This document shows, in pieces, positions 25,599 to 34,474 of a DNA stretch of 64,000 bases. The DNA lies in the NCBI GenBank assembly GCA_963847675.1, contig CAWKAP010000006.1, positions 248,001 to 312,000 of the forward strand. The letters run 5' to 3'. The stretch is from JADJWR01 sp963847675 (GTDB lineage: Bacteria; Pseudomonadota; Gammaproteobacteria; Burkholderiales; Burkholderiaceae_F). Numbering within the stretch: the first letter of the stretch is position 1; every line of letters begins with the position of its first letter. The translations under genes and the position numbers were made by a program. The notes under the pieces were generated by a model. The model was not told the origin of the DNA and did no database searches. It saw only the letters and a program-made list of their open reading frames with translations.

Positions 25599-27086
25599 AT
25601 GAACAAACCGGCGGAAGGCGGCCTGGCGGCCGACGCCACCCAGATCACGGACGCCAAGAAGCGCTACAGCGCGGGCGTCCTCAAGTACCGGCAAATGGGC
25701 TACTGGGAGCCCGACTACCAGCCCAAGGACACCGACACGATCTGCCTGTTCCGCATCACGCCGCAGGAAGGCGTGGACCCGGTCGAAGCCGGCGCAGCGG
25801 TGGCCGGCGAATCGAGCACGGCGACCTGGACGGTAGTGTGGACCGACCGGCTGACCGCGTGCGAGAACTACCGCGCCAAGTGCTACAAGGTCGAGCCGGT
25901 GCCCAACCGGCCGGGCGAGTATTTCGCCTGGGTCGCCTACGACATCATCCTGTTCGAAGAGGGCTCGATCGCCAACATGACGGCGAGCCTGATCGGCAAC
26001 GTGTTCAGCTTCAAGCCGCTGAAAGCGGCGCGGCTCGAGGACATCCGCATCCCGGTCGCCTACGTGAAGACCTTCAAGGGACCGCCGACCGGGCTCGTCG
26101 TCGAGCGCGAACGGCTCGACAAGTTCGGCCGCCCGCTGCTGGGCGCCACGACCAAGCCCAAGCTGGGCCTGTCCGGCCGCAACTACGGCCGGGTGATCTA
26201 TGAGGGCCTGAAGGGCGGCCTGGACTTCATGAAGGACGACGAGAACATCAACTCGCAGCCCTTCATGCACTGGCGCGACCGCTTCCTGTACGTGATGGAC
26301 GGCGTGAACAAGGCCGCCGCCGCGACCGGCGAGGTCAAGGGCTCGTACCTGAACGTCACCGCCGGCGACGATGGAGGACGATGTACGAGCGCGCCGAGTT
26401 CGCCAAGGAGCTCGGCAGCGTGGTCATCATGATCGACCTGATCGTCGGCTGGCCGTGCATCCAGTCGCATGGCGAACTGGTGCCGCCGCAACGACATGAT
26501 CCTGCACCTGCACCGCGCCGGCCACGGCACGTACACGCGGCAGAAGAACCACGGCGTCAGTTTCCGCGTCATCGCCAAGTGGCTGCGCCTGGCCGGCGTC
26601 GACCACATGCACACCGGCACCGCGGTCGGCAAGCTCGAGGGCGACCCGATGACCGTGCAGGGCTACTACAACGTCTGCCGCGACAGCTACACCAAGCAGG
26701 ACCTGCCGCGCGGCCTGTTCTTCGACCAGGACTGGTGCGACCTGAAGAAGGTGATGCCGGTGGCCTCCGGCGGCATTCACGCTGGCCAGATGCACCAGCT
26801 CATTGATCTCTTCGGCGACGACGTGATCCTGCAGTTCGGCGGCGGCACGATCGGGCACCCGGCCGGCATCCAGGCCGGCGCGGTGGCCAACCGCGTGGCG
26901 CTCGAGGCGATGGTCAAGGCGCGCAACGAAGGGCGCGACATCAAGAACGAAGGTCCGGAGATCCTGCAGAAGGCGGCGCAGTTCTGCACGCCGCTGAAGC
27001 AGGCGCTCGACACCTGGAAGGACGTGACGTTCAACTACACGTCGACCGACACGAGCGACTACGCCGTCACGCCGACGGTGGCCTAG
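25599..27086 (+). CDS. cbbL: Ribulose-bisphosphate carboxylase large subunit, form IC (red type), three +1 breaks
   Basis: This is the catalytic subunit that fixes CO2 onto ribulose-1,5-bisphosphate. Skipping extra bases near 26367, 26380 and 26468 gives 494 residues, right for form I. The catalytic parts are intact: GESSTATWTVVW (Glu60 region), KPKLGLSGRNYGR (catalytic lysine), GGLDFMKDDENINSQPF (carbamylated lysine), HLHRAGHGTYTRQ, GVDHMHTGT, loop 6 in GKLEGDP, and FGGGTIGHP. The N-terminus and the ARRNDMILHLHRAGH-type stretch resemble betaproteobacterial form IC enzymes. The breaks sit in conserved segments (AG/TMED/MYERAEF and CIQS/MANW), so sequence error is likelier than inactivation. 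Downstream partners cbbS and cbbX confirm the red type. Confidence 0.95.
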
Positions 27087-27094
27087 TTCGTGTC

Positions 27095-27157
27095 ATCCCC
27101 GCGAACGCGGGGATCCACGGCAAGGACAACCACCTGGGTTCCCGCCGGCGCGGGAAC
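27095..27157. repeat. Two hairpins between cbbL and cbbS (dispersed GC-rich palindrome type)
   Basis: ATCCCCGCG/CGCGGGGAT (27095-27114) and GTTCCCGC/GCGGGAAC (27138-27157) form perfect 9- and 8-bp stems in the 100-bp gap. The second has the same form as the palindrome at 36222-36241. Such GTCATTCCCGCG-type palindromes are common dispersed intergenic repeats in proteobacteria. Confidence 0.75.
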
Positions 27158-27186
27158 GACACTGACAAGACGAGGAGCTTCTCGCC

Positions 27187-27627
27187 ATGATGACCAACCC
27201 GACCGGCCGCATCACGCAGGGCCAGTTCAGCTTCCTGCCCGATCTGACCGACGACGAGATCCGCCTGCAGATCGAATACGGCCTCGCCAAGGGCTACGCC
27301 TGGAGCGTCGAGTACACCGACGATCCGCACCCGCGCAACACCTACTGGGAAATGTTCGGCATGCCGATGTTCGACCTGAAGGACGCCGCCGGCGTGATGA
27401 TGGAGCTCGCCGGCTGCCGCAAGACCTTCCCCAACCACTACATCCGCCTGATGGCGTTCGATTCGACGCGCGGCGTCGAGTCGATCGCGATGAGCTTCAT
27501 CGTCAACCGGCCGAAGTCCGAGCCGGGCTTCGGGCTGGCGCGGCAGGAGATCGACGGGCGGCGCATGCGCTACACGGTGCATTCGTACGCGACCGACAAG
27601 CCCGAGGCCGAGCGCTACGGCAGCTAA
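27187..27627 (+). CDS. cbbS: Ribulose-bisphosphate carboxylase small subunit (red type)
   Basis: This is the small subunit of the L8S8 Rubisco, 146 residues, within the length of the red-type group with its extended C-terminal hairpin. Landmarks are ITQGQFSFLPDLTDDEIRLQ at the start, YGLAKGYAWSVEYTDDPHPR, NTYWEMFGMPMFDL, and FPNHYIRLMAFDSTRGVES. The C-terminal extension reads EIDGRRMRYTVHSYATDKPE. A GAGGAG box precedes two consecutive ATGs. It is co-transcribed with cbbL across the hairpins at 27095-27157. Confidence 0.96.
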   Translation: MMTNPTGRITQGQFSFLPDLTDDEIRLQIEYGLAKGYAWSVEYTDDPHPRNTYWEMFGMPMFDLKDAAGVMMELAGCRKTFPNHYIRLMAFDSTRGVESIAMSFIVNRPKSEPGFGLARQEIDGRRMRYTVHSYATDKPEAERYGS

Positions 27628-27705
27628 GCAGTCCAATGCATCATCTCGGGCCGGCAATCCATGGCGCAACTGAATCACCAGAAGATCTCCGCGGACGCTC
27701 TTCAT

Positions 27706-27804
27706 CCCTCTCCCCTTGCGGGAGAGGGACCGAGGGAGAGGGGAGTTCTTGCGCAACGGAACTGCCCCCCTCTGCCCCGCCCCTCTCCCACGAGGGGAGA
27801 GGGG
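27706..27804. repeat. CCCTCTCCC-type palindromic repeats between cbbS and cbbX
   Basis: CCCTCTCCC/GGGAGAGGG (27706-27728) and a second copy of the same motif (27781-27804) fill most of the 223-bp gap. Nothing coding is visible there. This repeat class is widespread between genes in beta- and gammaproteobacteria. Here it could form a long alternative stem-loop, since the two copies can also pair with each other. Confidence 0.75.
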
Positions 27805-27850
27805 AGGTATTTGCAGCAGACGGCCGGCAGTCATCTGCTGAAGGATTGAA

Positions 27851-28825
27851 ATGACCACGCCGTTGTATTCGATCCCGGGAGCGCCGCAGCCCGCTGCGGC
27901 CTCCCCCGCAGCGTCGCCGGCGGGCGAGACGGCGACCGCGGGCGCGCGCACCGTCAGCGAGGTGCTGGCGCAGAGCCAGATCGAGGCGGTGATGGACGAA
28001 CTCGACCGCGACCTGGTCGGGCTCGCTCCGGTCAAGCAGCGCATCCGCGACATCGCGGCGCTGCTGGTGATCGACAAGCTGCGCGCCAACCTCGGCCTCG
28101 CCGCTGGCGGCAAGCAGGCGGCGCCGAGCCTGCACATGTGCTTCACCGGCAACCCGGGCACCGGCAAGACGACGGTGGCGCTGCGCATCGCCGAGATCCT
28201 GCACCGGCTCGGCTACGTGCGGAAGGGTCACGTCGTCAGCGTCACCCGCGACGACCTGGTCGGCCAGTACATCGGCCATACCGCGCCCAAGACCAAGGAA
28301 GTGCTGAAGAAAGCGATGGGCGGCGTGCTGTTCATCGACGAGGCGTACTACCTGTACCGGCCGGAGAACGAGCGCGACTACGGGCAGGAGGCGATCGAGA
28401 TCCTGCTCCAGGTGATGGAGAACCAGCGCGACGACCTGGTGGTGATCCTGGCCGGCTACAAGGACCGGATGGACACGTTCTTCAAGTCCAACCCGGGCAT
28501 GAGTTCGCGCATCGCGCACCACATCGACTTCCCCGACTACTCAGGCGGCGAATTGCTCGCCATCGCCGAGCGCATGCTGGCCGCGCAGCACTACCGCTTC
28601 GGCGCGGGCGCGCGCGAGGCCTTCGAGCAGTATCTCGAACGCCGCATGCAGCAGCCGCACTTCGCCAACGCGCGCAGCGTCCGCAACGCGCTCGATCGCG
28701 CCCGCCTGCGCGCCGCCTCGCGCCTGTTCGCCGACCGCGAGCGGGTGTTGAGCGAGGCCGACCTGACCACCCTGATGCCCGAAGACATCCTCGCCAGCCG
28801 GGTGTTCCAGGCCGCCGCTTCATGA
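27851..28825 (+). CDS. cbbX: Red-type Rubisco activase CbbX (AAA+ ATPase)
   Basis: This hexameric AAA+ motor pulls on the Rubisco large-subunit C-terminus to remove inhibitory sugar phosphates; 324 residues. The Walker A loop GNPGTGKT is at about residues 99-106 and Walker B GVLFIDEAYYL at about 159. Sensor and arginine-finger regions follow (VILAGYKDRM, NPGMSSRIAHHIDFPDY). The N-terminal 40 residues are Ala/Pro-rich and variable. Its presence directly after cbbS is diagnostic for red-type Rubisco operons. Confidence 0.96.
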   Translation: MTTPLYSIPGAPQPAAASPAASPAGETATAGARTVSEVLAQSQIEAVMDELDRDLVGLAPVKQRIRDIAALLVIDKLRANLGLAAGGKQAAPSLHMCFTGNPGTGKTTVALRIAEILHRLGYVRKGHVVSVTRDDLVGQYIGHTAPKTKEVLKKAMGGVLFIDEAYYLYRPENERDYGQEAIEILLQVMENQRDDLVVILAGYKDRMDTFFKSNPGMSSRIAHHIDFPDYSGGELLAIAERMLAAQHYRFGAGAREAFEQYLERRMQQPHFANARSVRNALDRARLRAASRLFADRERVLSEADLTTLMPEDILASRVFQAAAS

Positions 28826-28841
28826 TTCACAAGAGAACCAC

Positions 28842-29966
28842 ATGCCACTATCCAACCGCCGCACGCTGACCCAGTACCTGATCGAGCAACGCCGCCGCTT
28901 TCCGGGCGCCAGCGGGGAACTGAACGCGCTGATTCTCGACGTTTCGCTGGCCACCAAGGCGATCGCACGCGCGGTGGCGTTCGGCGAACTCGGCGATCCG
29001 ATGAGCCGCGAGCTGGCGGCAGCCGCCCGCTCGCACGCGGCGATCAACGTGCAGGGCGAGACACAGAAGCCGCTCGACGTGGTCAGCAACGAGATCTTTC
29101 TGCGCACCTCCGAGTGGTCCAGTCACCTCGCCGGCATGGCCTCGGAGGAGATGGAGGCGCCCTACCAGATCCCGGCGCAGTATTCGCGCGGCAAGTACCT
29201 GCTCGTGTTCGACCCGCTCGACGGCTCGGGCAACATCGACGTCAACGTCGCGGTCGGCAGCATCTTCTCGATCCTGCGCGCGCCGCAGGAGGTCATCGAG
29301 AGCGGGCGCGACGTGACCGACGCCGACTTCCTGCAGCCGGGCACGATGCAGATCGCGGCCGGCTACGCAATCTACGGTCCGGCGACGATGCTGGTGCTGA
29401 CGGTGGGCAGCGGCGTGGCGGGCTTCACGCTCGACCCGAGCCTCGGCGAGTTCAAGCTCACCCACCCCGACATCCGCGTCCCCGCGGAAACGCAGGAGTT
29501 CGCGATCAACTCCAGCAACAGCCGCTTCTGGGAGTCGCCGGTCAAGCGCTACGTCGACGAGTGCCTGGCCGGCAAGACCGGCCCGCGCGGCAAGGACTTC
29601 AACATGCGCTGGATCGCCAGCATGGTGGCCGAGGCACACCGGATCCTGATGCGCGGCGGCGTGTTCATGTACCCGCGCGACACCAAGGATCCGAGCAAGC
29701 CCGGCCGGCTGCGCCTGCTGTACGAGGCCAACCCGATCGGCTACGTGATGGAACAGGCCGGCGGCCGCGCCAGCACCGGTCGCCTCCCGGTGCTCGACGT
29801 GCAGCCCGAGGCGCTGCACCAGCGCATCGGGCTCGTGTTCGGCTCGCAGGCCGAGGTCGAGCGCATCGAGCGCTACCACCAGGAGTGCGACGCGGGCACC
29901 GACAAACCGTACGTGTCGCCGCTGTTCAACGAACGCTCGCTGTTCCGGCCCGAGGCGCTGACCTGA
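28842..29966 (+). CDS. cbbF: Class I fructose-1,6-bisphosphatase
   Basis: This 374-residue phosphatase makes fructose-6-phosphate in the Calvin cycle and may also act on sedoheptulose-1,7-bisphosphate. The metal-binding signature FDPLDGSGNIDVNVAVGSIF is near residue 123, with the first metal acid in SEEMEAPYQIP. AMP/substrate-site elements include SNSRFWESPVKRYVDECLAG and FMYPRDTKDPSKPGRLRLLY. It starts 16 bp after cbbX, so translation is probably coupled within the operon. Confidence 0.95.
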   Translation: MPLSNRRTLTQYLIEQRRRFPGASGELNALILDVSLATKAIARAVAFGELGDPMSRELAAAARSHAAINVQGETQKPLDVVSNEIFLRTSEWSSHLAGMASEEMEAPYQIPAQYSRGKYLLVFDPLDGSGNIDVNVAVGSIFSILRAPQEVIESGRDVTDADFLQPGTMQIAAGYAIYGPATMLVLTVGSGVAGFTLDPSLGEFKLTHPDIRVPAETQEFAINSSNSRFWESPVKRYVDECLAGKTGPRGKDFNMRWIASMVAEAHRILMRGGVFMYPRDTKDPSKPGRLRLLYEANPIGYVMEQAGGRASTGRLPVLDVQPEALHQRIGLVFGSQAEVERIERYHQECDAGTDKPYVSPLFNERSLFRPEALT

Positions 29967-30017
29967 GCCTGCCGCAGCCCGCGGCCACAGAAGAAAACAT
30001 CGATAGGGAGAGGCACC

Positions 30018-30891
30018 GTGTCCGTCAAGCATCCGATCATCGCCGTGACCGGCTCCTCCGGGGCCGGCACCACGACGGTGATGCAGAGTTTTCAGCACAT
30101 CTTCCGGCGTGAAGGCATCCGCGCCCAGGTCGTCGAGGGCGACTCGTTCCACCGCTACAGCCGGATGGAAATGCGCGCCCAGATGAAGGAGGCGGAGGCG
30201 GCCGGCAACAAGCACTTCTCGCCACTTCGGCCCGTACTCGAACCTGCTCGGCGAACTCGAAGCGCTGTTCAAGGGCTATGGCGAAAGCGGCGGCGGCCGC
30301 GTCCGCAAGTACGTCCACGATGCCGGCGAGGCCGCCGAGTTCGGCGTCGAGCCCGGCAACTTCACCGAGTGGAAGGACATCGCGCCCGGTTCCGACCTGA
30401 TGTTCTACGAGGGCCTGCACGGCGGGTACGTCGACGACGGAATCAACGTCGCCAGCCACGTCGACCTGCTGGTCGGCGTGGTTCCGATCATCAACCTCGA
30501 GTGGATCCAGAAGCTGCACCGCGACAAGAGGACGCGCGGCTACTCGCAGGAGGCCGTGGTCGACACCATCCTGCGCCGCATGCCGGACTACGTGAACTAC
30601 ATCTGTCCGCAGTTCGGCGTCACGCACGTGAACTTCCAGCGCGTGCCGACCGTGGACACGTCGAACCCGTTCATCGCCCGCGACATCCCGAGTGCCGACG
30701 AGAGCATGGCGATCATCCGCTTCGCCGATCCCAAGGGCATCGACTTCCCCTACCTGATGTCGATGCTGCATGACTCGTGGATGACGCGGCCGAACACCAT
30801 CATCTGTCCGGGCGGGAAGATGGGCCTGGCGATGCAGCTGATCTTCACGCCGCTGATCCTGCGCCTGATGGACCGCAAGCGCCGGGCCTGA
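30018..30891 (+). CDS. cbbP: Phosphoribulokinase, one +1 break
   Basis: This kinase makes ribulose-1,5-bisphosphate from ribulose-5-phosphate and ATP. Ignoring one extra base near 30232 gives 290 residues, normal for the bacterial octameric type. The P-loop GSSGAGTTTVM is at about residues 12-22. VVEGDSFHRYSRMEMRAQMK follows with catalytic Asp and Arg, and FYEGLHGGYVDDGINVASHV supplies the second conserved block. Before the break the frame reads GNKHFS, after it HFGPYSNLLGELEALF, which is a clean family join. It has its own AGGGAGAGG ribosome site. Confidence 0.95.
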
Positions 30892-30901
30892 GGAGAAAGC
30901 C

Positions 30902-32926
30902 ATGAATGCTCCCGAAACCCTGACCGACCGCGCCCGCGCGGCGCGCGAGCGGGCCAACGCCCTGCGCTTCCTCGCCATCGACGCCGTCAATGCCGCCAAG
31001 AGCGGCCACCCCGGCATGCCGATGGGCATGGCCGACATCGCCGAGGTGCTGTGGCGCCGGTTCCTGAAGCACGATCCGGCGGACCCGCACTGGCCGGACC
31101 GCGACCGCTTCGTGCTGTCCAATGGCCACGGCTCGATGCTGCTCTACGGGCTGCTGCACCTGACCGGCTACGACTTGCCGCTCGACGAACTGAAGAACTT
31201 CCGCCAGTTGCACTCGAAGACGCCCGGCCATCCGGAAGCCGGGCTGACGCCGGGCGTGGAGACGACCACCGGCCCGCTCGGCCAGGGCCTGGCCAATGCC
31301 GTGGGCATGGCGCTCGCCGAGAAGCTGCTGGCAGCACGCTTCAACCGGCCCGGTCACTCGGTCGTCGATCACCGCACCTGGGTCTTCCTCGGCGACGGCT
31401 GCCTGATGGAAGGCGTGTCGCACGAAGCCTGCTCGCTGGCCGGCGTGTTCGGCCTGTCGAAACTGGTCTGCTTCTACGACGACAACGGCATCTCGATCGA
31501 CGGTCATGTCAATGGCTGGTTCCGCGACGACACCGCGCAGCGCTTCGCCGCCTACGGCTGGAACGTGGTCGGGCCGATCGACGGCCACGACGCGCTGGCC
31601 GTCGAGGCGGCCATCGAAAGCGCACGGGGCGAGGCGTCGCGTCCGACGCTGGTTATCTGCCGCACGACGATCGGCTGGGGCGCACCGAAGGCCGCCGGCA
31701 CGCACGAGGTGCACGGCGCCCCGCTCGGCGCCGATGAAACGGCGGCAACGCGCGCCGCGCTGCGCTGGCGCCACGGCCCGTTCGAGGTGCCCGAGGACCT
31801 GCGCGCGCAGTGGGACGCGCGCAAAAGCGGTCAGGCCGCGCGCGGCGACTGGCAGCAGCGCTTCGGCGCTTATTCGCGCGAGCATCCGGCGCTTGCCACC
31901 GAATTCACGCGCCGCATGAAAGGCGAGCTGCCTGCCGACTGGAAGCAGACGGCAGAGGGTATTGTGGCGGCGGCGCGCGCGGTGACGGCACCGACCGCGT
32001 CGCGCAAGTCGTCGCAGAACGTGCTCGAGGCGCTGGTGCCGGCCGTGCCCGAACTGCTCGGCGGCTCGGCCGACCTGACCTGGTCGAACCTGACCGCGGT
32101 CAAGGCGTCGGCGTCGGTCGATTCCAACCCCGGCGGCAACTATGTTCACTACGGCGTGCGCGAGTTCGGCATGGCCGCGCTGATGAACGGCCTCGCGCTG
32201 CACGGCGGCTTCATCCCGTATGGCGGGACCTTCGCGGTGTTCTCCGACTACGCGCGCAGCGGCATCCGGATGAGCGCGCTGATGAAGTCGCGCGTGATCT
32301 ACGTGCTGACGCACGACTCGATCGGCCTCGGCGAAGACGGCCCGACGCACCAGCCGATCGAGCACGCGGCGAGCCTGCGGCTGATCCCGAACCTCGACGT
32401 CTGGCGCCCCTGCGACGGCGTCGAGACCGCCGTGGCCTGGCGCGCCGCAGTCGAACGCCGCGACGGCCCGACGGCGCTGCTGCTGTCGCGGCAGAACCTG
32501 CCGCAGGTCGCGCGCGAGGCGGCCACGGAGAACGCCATTGCGCGCGGCGGCTACGTGATCGCCGAGGCCGACGGCAGCCCTCGCGTGGTGCTGGTCGCCA
32601 CCGGCTCCGAAGTGTCCCTGGCGCTGGAGGCGCACAAGCTGCTCGCAGCGGAAGGCATTGCCGCGCGCGTCGTGTCGCTGCCGTGCACGTCTGTATTCGA
32701 CCGCCAGGACGGCCAATGGCAATCGCAGGTGTTGCCGCCGGGCGTGCCGCGCGTGGCGGTCGAGGCCGGGCATCCGGATTTCTGGCGCAAGTACGTCGGA
32801 CTGGAGGGCACGGTCCTCGGCGTGCCGGGCTTCGGCGAGTCGGCGCCGGCCGGCAAGCTGTACGCGCACTTCGGCCTGACCGCGGAGAAGGTCGCGGCGG
32901 CAGCGCGGGCGGTGCTCGGCCGCTAG
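30902..32926 (+). CDS. cbbT: Transketolase (cbb operon copy)
   Basis: This thiamine-diphosphate enzyme moves two-carbon units between sugar phosphates in the regeneration phase of the Calvin cycle; 674 residues. The N-terminal domain has AKSGHPGMPMGMADIAEVLW and the ThDP/metal motif FLGDGCLMEGVSHEACSLAG. The middle domain has GGSADLTWSNL and HDSIGLGEDGPTHQPIEHAA. The C-terminal domain has VATGSEVSLALEAHKLL. A second transketolase is encoded at the right edge of the window. It starts 11 bp after cbbP. Confidence 0.96.
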   Translation: MNAPETLTDRARAARERANALRFLAIDAVNAAKSGHPGMPMGMADIAEVLWRRFLKHDPADPHWPDRDRFVLSNGHGSMLLYGLLHLTGYDLPLDELKNFRQLHSKTPGHPEAGLTPGVETTTGPLGQGLANAVGMALAEKLLAARFNRPGHSVVDHRTWVFLGDGCLMEGVSHEACSLAGVFGLSKLVCFYDDNGISIDGHVNGWFRDDTAQRFAAYGWNVVGPIDGHDALAVEAAIESARGEASRPTLVICRTTIGWGAPKAAGTHEVHGAPLGADETAATRAALRWRHGPFEVPEDLRAQWDARKSGQAARGDWQQRFGAYSREHPALATEFTRRMKGELPADWKQTAEGIVAAARAVTAPTASRKSSQNVLEALVPAVPELLGGSADLTWSNLTAVKASASVDSNPGGNYVHYGVREFGMAALMNGLALHGGFIPYGGTFAVFSDYARSGIRMSALMKSRVIYVLTHDSIGLGEDGPTHQPIEHAASLRLIPNLDVWRPCDGVETAVAWRAAVERRDGPTALLLSRQNLPQVAREAATENAIARGGYVIAEADGSPRVVLVATGSEVSLALEAHKLLAAEGIAARVVSLPCTSVFDRQDGQWQSQVLPPGVPRVAVEAGHPDFWRKYVGLEGTVLGVPGFGESAPAGKLYAHFGLTAEKVAAAARAVLGR

Positions 32927-32975
32927 AAGTTGGCGGCATCCGCACCGCCCGATTCATCGCACCGAGGAACTGCCG

Positions 32976-33533
32976 ATGGCCGCCGAGTCCGATCCTCTGA
33001 CACCCGGCGCCATCGCACCCGATTTCTCGCTGCCCGGCGTCGACGGCAGGGTCTGGACGCGGGATGCGTGTCGCGGCAAGAACGGGCTGCTGGTTGTATT
33101 CATCTGCAACCACTGCCCGTACGTCCAGGCGGTGATCGACCGCATCGTGCGCGACGCGCGCGACCTGGCACCGCTCGGGGTCGGCACGGTGGCGATCAGC
33201 GCCAACGACGTCGCCGCCTACCCGGAGGACTCGTTCGAGAACATGAGCGCGATGGCGCGCCGGCACGGCTTCCCCTTTCCCTACCTGTACGACGAATCGC
33301 AGCAGGTGGCGCGCGCCTATGGCGCCGTGTGCACGCCGGATTTCTTCGGCTTCAATGCGCAGCTCGAACTGCAGTACCGCGGCCGGCTCGACGCATCGCG
33401 GCGCGAGCCGGCGCCGCCGGGCGCGCGCCGCGAACTGTTCGAGGCGATGAAGCTCGTCGCCGCGACCGGCGCCGGCCCGGCCGAGCAGTTGCCGAGCGTC
33501 GGCTGCTCGATCAAGTGGAAGCAGGCCGGCTGA
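32976..33533 (+). CDS. Thioredoxin-fold redoxin (AhpC/TSA-like)
   Basis: This 185-residue cytosolic protein has a redoxin fold. APDFSLPGVDGRVWTRD is the usual first strand-turn of AhpC/TlpA proteins. The active-site region reads VVFICNHCPYVQAVIDRIVR, a CxxC motif (CNHC) at about residue 45. Later VGTVAISANDVAAYPEDSFE and VCTPDFFGFN contain the cis-proline side. It lacks a signal peptide, so it acts inside the cell. It is the seventh gene of the cbb run; a role in thiol control of cycle enzymes is possible but unproven. Confidence 0.88.
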   Translation: MAAESDPLTPGAIAPDFSLPGVDGRVWTRDACRGKNGLLVVFICNHCPYVQAVIDRIVRDARDLAPLGVGTVAISANDVAAYPEDSFENMSAMARRHGFPFPYLYDESQQVARAYGAVCTPDFFGFNAQLELQYRGRLDASRREPAPPGARRELFEAMKLVAATGAGPAEQLPSVGCSIKWKQAG

Positions 33534-33669
33534 GCCGGGCCGCTCGCAGGCGTTCGATGTCCGGGAGTGCGGGCCACCTCGGCACGCACCACCGACCGCG
33601 CCAGACAAGCCCCCGCGGACCCACGCGCGCCGCGCCAGGAACGCGCCCCGCGGCACGCGCCTGGATCGC

Positions 33670-34404
33670 TTGAGCCGCGCAGTCATCTTCGACGTCGACG
33701 GCACGCTCGCCGAGACCGAGCGCGACGGCCATCGCGTTGCCTTCAACCGCGCCTTCGCCGAGGCAGGGCTCGACTGGCAGTGGGACGAATCGCTCTACGG
33801 CGAACTGCTCGCAGTCACTGGCGGCAAGGAACGGATCACGTACTTTGCGCAGCGCCACGACCCCGACTGGCTGCGCCGCGCCGACGCGCAGAACGTCGTC
33901 GCGGAACTGCACGCGCGCAAGAATGTTCATTACGCGGCGATCGTCGAATCCGGCGCGCTCAGGTTGCGCCCCGGCCTTCCGGCGCTGCTCGACGCGCTCG
34001 CCGCCGCGAGAGTGCGGCTGGCGATCGCCACCACCACCAGCCGCGCCAACCTGGACGTGCTTCTGCGCGCCACCCTTGGCGCCGACCGCGCGGCGCGCTT
34101 CGAGGTCGAGATCTGCGGCGAGGACGTCCACCGCAAGAAGCCCGACCCCGAGGCTTACGTGCTGGCACTGCGACGGCTCGGCCTGCCCGCTGCAAGGTGC
34201 GTCGCGGTGGAGGATTCCGCCAACGGCCTGCACGCGGCGCGCAGCGCCGGAATCGCCACGGTGATCGTGCGCAGCCTGTACACCCGCGGCGAGGACTTCA
34301 CCGGTGCGCTGCAGGTCTTCGACGGATATGACGACGGCGCCGCACCGGACGGCCACCGGCTGCTTGCGCCGGCGTTCCTGATCCACGCCACCGCCGGGCG
34401 CTGA
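33670..34404 (+). CDS. cbbY: CbbY HAD-superfamily sugar-phosphate phosphatase
   Basis: This 244-residue HAD hydrolase (subfamily IA) has the nucleophile motif IFDVDGTLAETERDGHRVAF, the CbbY-type wording, at the N-terminus. Motif II (IATTTSRAN), the lysine of motif III (KKPDPEAYVLAL) and the acidic motif IV (AVEDSANGLHAARSAG) all follow in order. CbbY proteins destroy xylulose-1,5-bisphosphate, a Rubisco misfire product, complementing CbbX. The start is a TTG at 33670, since the fold begins immediately after it. It ends the cbb gene run. Confidence 0.93.
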   Translation: MSRAVIFDVDGTLAETERDGHRVAFNRAFAEAGLDWQWDESLYGELLAVTGGKERITYFAQRHDPDWLRRADAQNVVAELHARKNVHYAAIVESGALRLRPGLPALLDALAAARVRLAIATTTSRANLDVLLRATLGADRAARFEVEICGEDVHRKKPDPEAYVLALRRLGLPAARCVAVEDSANGLHAARSAGIATVIVRSLYTRGEDFTGALQVFDGYDDGAAPDGHRLLAPAFLIHATAGR

Positions 34405-34474
34405 AGGCGCGGCCCGCGTCAGCGGCGCGCCGCGCGCCGGCCCGTATGATGGCCGGCACCGGACGGGACGCACC

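Noticed and set aside
25599..27086. cbbL as a pseudogene or a Rubisco-like protein
   Set aside because: All catalytic motifs are present, the breaks are three single extra bases, and the intact cbbS, cbbX and other cbb genes follow.
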